From assembly GCA_015499995.1 (NCBI GenBank), contig JADNRV010000027.1:310001-374000 (forward strand): 64,000 bases of DNA. The letters are read 5' to 3'. Positions 57,016 to 64,000 of the stretch are shown here, piece by piece. This DNA is from Flammula alnicola. Taxonomy: Eukaryota; Basidiomycota; Agaricomycetes; Agaricales; Strophariaceae. The notes beneath the pieces were generated by a model. That model was not told the DNA's origin. It worked only from the letters and a program-made list of their open reading frames with translations, and searched no databases. The first letter of the stretch is position 1. Every line of letters starts with the position of its first letter. The position numbers were made by a program, and so were the translations under genes.

Positions 57016-59599
57016 CGTAGAGCAGTCGCGCAGTCTTTCGAACCTGTAATCCAGAGAGCAGCCTTATGCTGGACTTGCGTAAGCTGTTTGATGAGGCCCT
57101 TGTTACGGGCGCCCTTGAAAAACCACATGCGATACCCATACGTGAATATGGGGACCACACATGTGCGGTAAAGGAGGCACTTCTGCATAGGCAAAAGCCC
57201 CCGAGTGGAGGAGCCAAGCATCTTCATCGAGACAACTGATGTAAAACCCTTGGTGGAGTAATAGCGCACATGCTCATTAAAGGTGAGCTTGCGATCGAAG
57301 TAAAAGCCCAGGTACCGCCAAAATGGCTTGGGCTTGAGGTAGTTAGCACGACCTCCAGTGTAAGGTGCATACCCGAGATCGATACTAGGATTATAATAAG
57401 CATGAGACCGATCAAAATGATAGATCTCAGACTTGTCGTGTTCGAGCGCCAAAGCGAACGCCTTGAACAGCTCGAAGATAACAGCGTATGCCTTCTTGAG
57501 CATCGCAATATTATGATCCAGCCACTCATCTTGCACAATGAGTGTACCGTCATCAACATACGAGAGGAGGTCAACCCTCAACCCAAGGTCGAGGCACCGC
57601 TTCTCGAATAGGCGCATAATAGGCGCCAGGTAGATAGCCGACAAGACAGGGGACAAGGCCGATCCCTGGCCCACCCCCACGTCTGCCTGTAGCGGGTCTG
57701 ATAAAAAGGAATTCCACGCATACCGCGTCTTCCTCTCTACCAGATAAGATGCGAAAAACTTGACCACCAATGGAGGGAAGCCAAGTTTCCGAAGAATAAT
57801 CACAAGCGCGTCGTGATTAAGTGAAGGGAAAAACTGAGCGAGATCAAAAGCGACCACGCTAGTCTTCAAGCCCTTAGCCCACCCCGCATGCACAATGTGT
57901 GTCAGGAAGAGCCCAGCATCCTCAGTGGAGCGCTGACGCACTCCACCCACCTGGTTAGGATGGAAAATATCCAGCCCGACAGCGTCGAACTGAATGCGGT
58001 TTGAGATCATTTTCTCAATTAATTTACCAATGGTATTCAGGAGGACAATAGGCCTGAACACCTTAGGTGCAGAGTAGGACAGCTTATTCGGCTTGGGTAT
58101 AATTACCGAAAGCGAATCCTTAAATACAGACGGCCAATAGCCCACACGCATGCAGGCATTGGCAATCGAGAGTAGGACCTCAACAGAATGAGGGTCGCGA
58201 CGTACTATCCCCTTCAGGTGGGACCAATTGATATGATCCAGACCCGGAGCGGATAGACCAGAACACGCAGAGAGAGCCTCCGTGAGTTCCAGCGCAGAAA
58301 AGCGAACCCACTCCCTAACAGGAAGCATAGGGAGAGAGTTCAACAAATTGGCATCAAACACTCTGTCAGACGCAGAGTTGTAGGTACCGTGAAGCGCGTC
58401 CCAAAGGGCGGGCATGTCGTTGCAAGGCTTGCCACGATAATGGAGAGCCTCACACGGAGGAAGTTTGCGCTGTTGGACCCAGTTCATGAGGTCCCACGGG
58501 CGCTTGTTAGCAGACGCGATTTCATGGATCCGTTGATCAAAGAACTCGTGCTTGACATCTCGGATGGTTTTCTGAAAGGATTTCCAGTCCTCGGGCAGGC
58601 GACTGCGCCGGAACGTGTCAAGGGCGTCTGAGCACTCCTGGGTCCACCAGGGCTTAGATCGCCGGGTAACAAAGGACTCTTTAGCATGGGACTCCCATGC
58701 AGAAGAGAAGACCAACGCCACCGCTTGCGCAGCAGCCTCGATCTGTTCCTCGGTGTTAAGAGGGGCAGACGGGTCGATAGCCCGAAGCCCCGAGCTGATA
58801 GAATTGATGAATGCCGGAACATCATCAGTAGGAAGAGACATCCGAACCGCCCCGTTAGGGGCGGGAGAGATGTCCAGTGTGATCAAAATCGGAATATGAT
58901 CCGATTTGAGCTGAATGTCCGGGCATCGGACAACAGTACCGTCGATCACCTGGTTAGGTGGGACGAAAGCAAGATCGATCACCGTTTTGCGCTTGGTGGG
59001 ATCTCTTGGTATGTGCATGGGCCCTGGGTTGCCAAAGGCAGCCAGTTCAAGCCCAAGAATAGCAGCGGATTGCTGCAGTGAGAGAGCACATCCCTCCCGA
59101 CCACTGTGACCCTCGTCCCAGTCTTCGGAGTGTGCGTTGAAGTCCCCGCCCATGAAATGGAAGCGAGGAAGTGTAGTATCGTGGGCCTTGAGCCAATTAA
59201 TGGCCCCATGGTCCGCGTCAGAATAGATGTTCATCAAAAAGAAGGTCTCGGCACTTGTTGAGAGTGACAGGACCTGTATATCGGGTGATCGATCACATCC
59301 CTTCGTATAGACGGGCGATACCGGGCTAACCTAGTCGAAACATAGGTCATGACCCGGGGCCGCTCATCGACAGTAGTGGGTGCAAGCCAGTCTGGGTGGT
59401 TCGGTGCGCCTATGACATCCTCGCCCTTTCTGGTTTTAGCAGATGGGGCGGTCCTTATGTGTCGCCAAGGGGGTTCTTGAACGAAAATAATATCATAAAT
59501 GTTGTTACAAGTAGATAGAATTACATCCAGGGACATCCCGTCCCTGGCCACATTCCAGCTCAGCACCCGCACCTCATCCAGCATTGGTTGTACTGGCAT
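56967..59599 (-). pseudogene. LINE1 ORF2, endonuclease and reverse transcriptase
   Basis: It starts with the ATG at 59599, whose A is the last base of the ORF1 stop (TAATG). The APE-type endonuclease shows VRVLSWNVARDG, IIFVQEPPW (catalytic Glu), FMGGDFNAHSEDWDEG and QLKSDHIPILITL. A one-base deletion near 59283 shifts the frame (HPIYRSCHSQ instead of HPDIQVLSLS) and the reading resumes at MNIYSDADHGA. RT blocks: FKDSLSVIIPKPNKLSYSAP, FRPIVLLNTIGKLIEKMISN, VAFDLAQFFPSLNHDALVII, VGQGSALSPVLSAIYLAPIM and the active site DLLSYVDDGTLIVQDE. It ends out of frame at 56967 (see the RNase H entry). Confidence 0.92.
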
Positions 59600-61704
59600 T
59601 AAGCTACATTATGTGAGCGATGGGTGGGACGACGATTTAGCCAAAAATCACGTACCTCAGCATATTTAGCCTCGATCCAAGGACAGTCGAAGCGGTGACG
59701 CCAAAACGAGCAGTGGCTCGAAGAGGCCCAATGATCCTTACGGCACGAAGGGCACCGCGCAGTGTGGGGGCAGTCCGTACCAAGCGGAGTGCCTTTGGTC
59801 GGGGGCTTAGCCTCCGGGTGGGGTTTGCAGCACGAGGCGGCGATGCGATGCACCTCCACCTCATGCGGGCCAGAGCAGCGAGCGCAGATCAGCTGGCGCG
59901 CTTTGCAGGAATTCTTCGGGTGGCCCCACCTCCAGCAACGAGTGCAGAGGGGGACGCCGGCGCTGACTGTGGTTGGGCGAATGAGAATCACCCTGCCACA
60001 GAACATGAAGGTCTTGTTGATAAGACGCTTCACACGTTGACCCGATTGAGAGTCGTAGATTTTGAAGAAGACGTGAGCAGTGGAGCTCGCCTTCGAGTTG
60101 CGGATGACGCGAGGGGGACCCGCGAGCATAATATCCATGGACAGAGGGGAGGCGAGCATCGCCATCTTTACCTCCGTACCAGTGGTAGGGACCCTAGTGG
60201 CGTAGTCACTGAAGGCAGGTAGATCGAGAGCCTTGAGATAAGACTTCGAGGTAGGGAGCCCAACCCACACGTCAAGAGTGTCAGATGTGGGGGTGATAGC
60301 ATGGACGAATCCACGGATGACGTTGAGGTCGGCCACACCAGAGGTAGCGAGGGATATACCCTCGTACGCACGAGAGGCAGACAGGACCCGAAGGGTCCTG
60401 GCTGCGTCTCGGAGTCCTTTGTCGATCTTGTCACGAAGCTCGACGATCTTGCTGTCCTTGGGGCACTCCCCAGGGCCAGAGTACTGGATCAGGACCTGCT
60501 TGCGAGTAGGTCCAGACGAGGTAAACGACGGGGTGGTCTTCTGCTTCTTAGCAGATGACGGCCCCATCGGAGACGACAAATATCGTTTGTTGCCAGAGAG
60601 CTCCGCCTGCATGGCAGGAACTCGAGGCGCAGGTGGATAGCGAGGGGGTCCACCACCAAAGGCACTAAGGCCCATGGCGGGGTCCCTCTGGGACAGCGGG
60701 TTGGCCGCAGCCATCTGAGCATAGCTCTGATGGGTGGACAGATAACCGGCTGGCCGGGGGGGATAGGAGGCGGGGGCCTCAAGTAGGAGTCCGCCGGCCT
60801 CTTGCGAGGCTGACGGGGGGCAGGGGCACCCTTCGAAGGCGCAGCCGAAGGCTGCGACTTCGGAGGTGCTGCTGCACCAGATGGCGCTGTGAACGCGGCG
60901 CTCTAGCCTTCCCAGTCGACTTCCTAGTCGTGGGGGCGGGGGTCGCGGATGACATCCCAGTGTCCGTGTCAGTGTCCATAGGACCTGACCTGGAAGCACC
61001 AGGGAGGATGGAGGCCATGGAGGCATGAATCGTCTCCTCATGAGAGGAGACTGAGGCCACAACCGTCGAAGTAAGCTCGTGGACGGTGCGATTACCGTCC
61101 GTGTTGAGTGTAGTGGCTTCCCACCAGAAGATGAGTACACCGCTGAGATAAACCCAACGATGGACGATGCGAGAGGTCGAGAGACCTCCGAACCAGCAGT
61201 ATCAAAAGCCTCGCCGCCAGAACGACGAAACCAGGACGATGCCATCCGAAGAGACTCAGAGAGTCGATGCATCACCTCGTCGTCTGTCTCCGGAGGTGCG
61301 GTGGTGCTATTGTGGGTAGAAGGGCCTGCAGGGGGGGCATCCTCCCCATACATGTCCTCGTCTTCATCACCAGGATTGCCCTCCTCACCATAGGGCACCT
61401 CACTGTCGTCGTGGATAACAGAGGACCTCGATCGAGGTCGATCGGGTCTCGGTGTGAGTTGCCTCGTCTGCTGAGGAACTGGAGATGCATACACCTGCCT
61501 CTGGGGAGAGGGAGATGCAGTAGACTGCGCTGCCTGGACAGACGCAGTGGTAGAGGGGGCCAGCCTTGCGAGGGTGGCCTGCTGAACAGCGAGCCTCTCT
61601 GCTGGGGTTAAACCAGCCAGCGGATCGGCTGGAGCAGGTGTGGCGGGCGATCGGGTAGATCGATCGCCACCACCTTTGGGATTCGGATTGGATTTGGGCG
61701 GCAT
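59599..61704 (-). pseudogene. LINE1 ORF1 (Gag-like, zinc knuckles)
   Basis: A 701-codon open frame, start MPPKSNPNPKGGGDRSTRSP. The N-terminal third is Pro/Ser/Thr-rich and acidic. The C-terminal part has an RNA-binding region (VLIQYSGPGECPKDSKIVEL, MLAGPPRVIRNSK) and Cys/His clusters CTRCWRWGHPKNSC (C-x2-C-x4-H-x4-C), CARCSGPHEVEVH and CPSCRKDHWASSSHC. In the middle (about 60780-61090) the protein-like frame switches: ELTSTVVASVSSHEETIHAS and later APSKGAPAPRQPRKRPADSY are in other frames. So compensating indels keep the frame open while scrambling about 110 residues. Confidence 0.85.
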
Positions 61705-61825
61705 TGCTTGCTAGTAACAGAGCGCCCAAGAGCGCTCGACGGTGTGAAGCTGTGGGGGACGATGTTGCTGGTTGCTGTACTAGTTCCCACGGTCGACCGT
61801 AGTAGTTACTGGAAAAGGAGAGATG

Positions 61826-61839
61826 TTCGGCAACTATCC
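61826..61839 (+). repeat. LINE target-site duplication, copy at the 5' end
   Basis: TTCGGCAACTATCC, identical to 55233-55246. Confidence 0.92.
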
Positions 61840-63129
61840 ACCTCATTGAAACTGCTCTTGGTTTATCGGGCATCCATGTCAAGCTTCCTGATATCCAACT
61901 CCCTCGCGATGTTCGTACAGTGTATCAGCGGCAGTGTGCAGAGCCTAATATCATTCGAACAGTCTGCTGTCCTCAGTGTTTCTCCCTCATTTCTCGCCCA
62001 ATTCCCTGGACATGTCAATGGAAGGAGTCTCCCAGATCGCGACCCTGTGGTACTGAGCTCTGGAAACTCCAAAACACATCCAAAGGGCCAAAATGGATTC
62101 CCCGGCACATGTATTCTACACAATCCTTTGATTTCTGGCTTCGATTCTTCTTATCTCGCCAGATAATTGAAGAAAGCCTTAGGGATACATTTCACCAACA
62201 TGTTAATAATCCAACAGCTGCATATGGTGGAGATATGCATGACGTGCAGGATAGCCCTGCTTGGCAGCATTTGAATGGTGTTTTTCAGACACCTTATCAT
62301 CTAATATTCGGAATTTATGTTGATTGGTGTAATCCTTTCGGTAATAAAATTGCAGGTAAGTCGTTTAATTGTATATTCAAAGATATTTCTAACTTTCTGA
62401 AAAGGCAAGACTGCATCGTGTGGAACTATTGCACTTTATTGCTTGAATTTACCCCCACATCTATGCTACCGACCCGAGAACATCTTTATTGTTGGTCTCA
62501 CACCTCCTCCTCGTGCCCCAAACATGACAACCATCTCTCATGTTATCAATCCTCTGGTCGATTCTGTCCTCAAATATGCTCCTGCTCCAGGTCAGCTTGT
62601 ACCAACATTTCAATATCCGAATGGTATTCCCGTGGAAGTAAAGACTGCACCTCTGATCTCGGATTTGGAAGCAAGCCGCAAAGTTGGTGGTTTTTTGGCG
62701 CATGCCGCTACTATGTTCTGCTCTTTCTGCCTCTGTACTTCTGCCCAGATTGAAGAGCTCAATTTTCAATCCTGGCAGCTCCGCAGTGGTGCAGAGGTAC
62801 GAGCCCAGGCCCAGATGTGGCTAGATTTAGAAACGAAGAGTGGACGAGAAGAGCATTCGAAAGCAACTGGTGTTCGGTGGACTCCACTCCATCGTCTTCC
62901 ATACTGGGACCCAGTAGCACATGTTATGCTGGGCTTTATGCACAACTGGCTTGAGGGCATTCTCGAGCATCAGCTTCGGACACTCTGGGGTATCGGACGG
63001 GATATTGGGGATACTGAAAAGGTCCGAGAAATAGAGGAGGATGATCAGTGGACAGAAACAGATATTTCTGACTCTGCCGATGAGCTTGATGATCTACGCC
63101 AAGAAGCAGCAGAGTATGACAGCCAGGCT

Positions 63130-64000
63130 GCTTCGGGCTATCGACCCGACTGCCCCTCTTAACACCGAGGAACAGATCGAGGCTGCTGCACAAGCGGTGG
63201 CTTTGGTCTTCTCTGCTGCATGGGAGTCCCATGCTAAAGAGTCCTTTGTTACCCGGCGATCTAAGCCCTGGTGGACCCAGGAGTGCTCAGACGCCCTTGA
63301 CATGTTCCGGCGCAGTCGCCTGCCTGAGGACTGGAAATCCTTTCGGAAAACCATCCGAGATGTCAAGCACGAGTTCTTTGATCAACGGATCCATGAAATC
63401 GCGTCTGCTAACAAGCGCCCGTGGGACCTCATGAATTGGGTCCAACAGCGCAAACTTCCTCCCTGTGAGGCTCTCCACTATCGTGGCGAGCCTTGCAATG
63501 ACATGCCCGCCCTTTGGGACGCGCTCCACGGTACCTACAACTCTGCGTCTGACAGAGTGTTTGATGCCAATTTGTTGAACTCTCTCCCTACGCTTCCTGT
63601 CAGGGAGTGGGTTCGCTTTTCTGCGCTGGAACTCATGGAGGCTCTCTCTGCGTGTTCTGGTCTATCCGCTCCAGGTCGGATCATGTCAATTGGTCCCACC
63701 TGAAGGGGATAGTGCGTCGCGACCCTCACTCCGTTGAGGTCCTCCTCTCGATTGCCAATGCCTGCATGCGTGTGGGGTACTGGCCGTCTGTATTTAAGGA
63801 TTCGCTTTGGTTATTATACCCAAGCCGAATAAGCCATCCTATTCTGCACCTAAGGCATTCAGGCCTATTGTTCTCCTGAATACTACTGGCAAATTGATCG
63901 AGAAGATGATCTCGAATCGCATTCAGTTCGACTCAGTCGGGCTGGATATTTTCCATCCCAACCAGGTGGGTGGAGTGCGCCAGCGCTCCACTGAGGATGC
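63130..64000 (+). mobile_element. 5'-truncated second LINE copy (LINE2), runs off the window
   Basis: From GCTTCGGGCTATCGACCCG onward it is a near-identical copy of LINE1 ORF2 (inverse of about 56.9-58.78 kb region order), in plus orientation. It starts in the middle of ORF2 at IDPTAPLNTEEQIEAAAQAV. The junction with Tnp2 shares a few bases (GCTTCGGG). Truncation at the 5' end is typical of incomplete target-primed reverse transcription. Confidence 0.9.
63130..64000 (+). pseudogene. LINE2 ORF2 fragment (linker to RT), frameshifted
   Basis: It reads AAWESHAKESFVTRRSKPWW, TQECSDALDMFRRSRLPEDW and MNWVQQRKLPPCEALHYRGE up to ALSACSGLSAPG. One base is missing at about 63680 (GGTCGGATC versus GGTCTGGATC in LINE1) and one at about 63808 (CTTTGGTTATT versus CTTTCGGTAATT). 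The RT active site lies beyond the window. Confidence 0.88.

Larger units (their letters stand above)
55247..61825 (-). mobile_element. Full-length non-LTR retrotransposon (LINE1)
   Basis: The element is 6579 bp. The 3' end is a 23-nt A tail (T run at 55247-55269 on the plus strand). Exact 14-bp target duplications flank it. Order on the minus strand: about 120-nt 5' UTR, ORF1 with zinc knuckles, ORF2 with endonuclease, RT and RNase H, 3' UTR. This architecture fits the Tad/I-like groups of fungal LINEs. At least two frameshifting events in ORF2 and indels in ORF1 make it inactive. Confidence 0.92.
54566..63130 (+). mobile_element. Tnp2-type (CACTA/EnSpm-like) DNA transposon, interrupted by two LINEs
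   Basis: Left end CACTGGAGGCAAACAACG, followed by subterminal words GGCGGTTGA, GGTTGA and CAGTTGA repeated about six times within 80 bp (54590-54665), as in CACTA elements. A Tnp2 gene follows. The full LINE sits at 55247-61825 and a truncated LINE starts at 63130, beyond which no element sequence is seen. It inserted into the gypsy RT coding region. Confidence 0.75.
54837..63130 (+). pseudogene. tnp2: Tnp2-family transposase gene, split by the LINE
   Basis: Exon 1 (54837 onward) reads MVICTCSECIKSTVTVHGTQ (CxC-type leader). It has a TGA at 55009-55011, and an intron ends at about 55125. Exon 2 reads EIVFSMEPIVKFICVLVIWL, HIRAGVSRSVANTVLHAIRF, ILSATI to 55246, and resumes after the LINE at 61840 with HLIETALGLSGIHVKLPDI. 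Then come CCPQCFSL and FDFWLRFFLSRQIIEESLRD. The core is QDSPAWQHLNGVFQTPYHLI, FGIYVDWCNPFGNKIAGK. An intron 62355-62406 (GTAAGT to AAAAG) is followed by SCGTIALYCLNLPPHLCYRP, ENIFIVGLTPPPRAPNMTTI and YWDPVAHVMLGFMHNWLEGI. Apart from exon 1 the reading is clean, so the gene was disrupted recently. The C-terminus is lost to LINE2. Confidence 0.85.

Noticed and set aside
58389..60222. Plus-strand open frames of 80-175 codons opposite the LINE
   Set aside because: They mirror the well-supported minus-strand ORF1/ORF2 and have no motif of their own.

Overview
The window looks like transposon-packed DNA from a mushroom-forming basidiomycete (Agaricomycetes). This is inferred from short GT..AG introns of about 45-70 bp, a Tnp2 transposase, Plavaka/KDZ-type proteins, a hAT transposase with a BED finger, Ty3/gypsy and Ty1/copia relics, and a LINE of endonuclease-RT-RNase H type. 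I found no convincing single-copy host gene, no rRNA and no intact tRNA. Most coding remnants carry frameshifts or stops, many of which look like CGA-to-TGA changes.

Layout. 1-1368: decayed hAT transposase (minus). 2.0-18.6 kb: AT-rich decayed DNA with two tRNA-like relics, two degraded coding tracts (8.2-9.3 and 12.6-14.1 kb) and a gene fragment at 18 kb. 18.7-24.3 kb: two Mutator-like (MULE) non-autonomous insertions. One is a composite carrying 1.6 kb of foreign sequence; the other contains a second, different MULE with short transposase remnants. 24.6-33 kb: mariner-like MITE, decayed Plavaka transposase, several transposon-associated protein fragments and a gypsy integrase relic. 35.5-36.7 kb: copia gag, polypurine tract and LTR. 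38.95-39.67 kb: 75-76 bp minisatellite. 40.1-42.4 kb: MULE-like element 'A' with a GC-rich cargo. 42.5-43.4 kb: repeat-rich protein pseudogene. 43.5-64 kb: a nested stack. Repeat R1 is interrupted by a gypsy element. The gypsy gag is interrupted by element B, which itself holds element C2 and repeat R2, and R2 holds a foldback MITE. Gag is interrupted again by element D2. The gypsy RT is interrupted by a Tnp2 DNA transposon, and the Tnp2 gene is interrupted by a full-length LINE (55.2-61.8 kb) and then by a 5'-truncated LINE at 63.13 kb.

The most interesting signal is the A/B/C/D group of non-autonomous elements. They begin GAGGTCTTT and usually end AAAGTACTG (B and D2 have variants). B, C2 and D2 have exact 9-bp target duplications. 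All carry inverted subterminal arrays of the hyphenated palindrome GGANTCC, mostly spaced 9-11 bp (about one helical turn). B and D carry a tRNA-like A-box/B-box module. A, B and the 18.7-21.4 kb composite carry unrelated GC-rich or intron-containing cargo. The pattern suggests a MULE family that captures sequence and varies its ends. Insertion order can be read because several target sites rejoin in frame when insertions are skipped. The gypsy LTR and the adjacent primer site also show an 11-nt complementarity of the kind used in Tf1-style self-priming.

All family assignments come from recognised motifs, not database searches.
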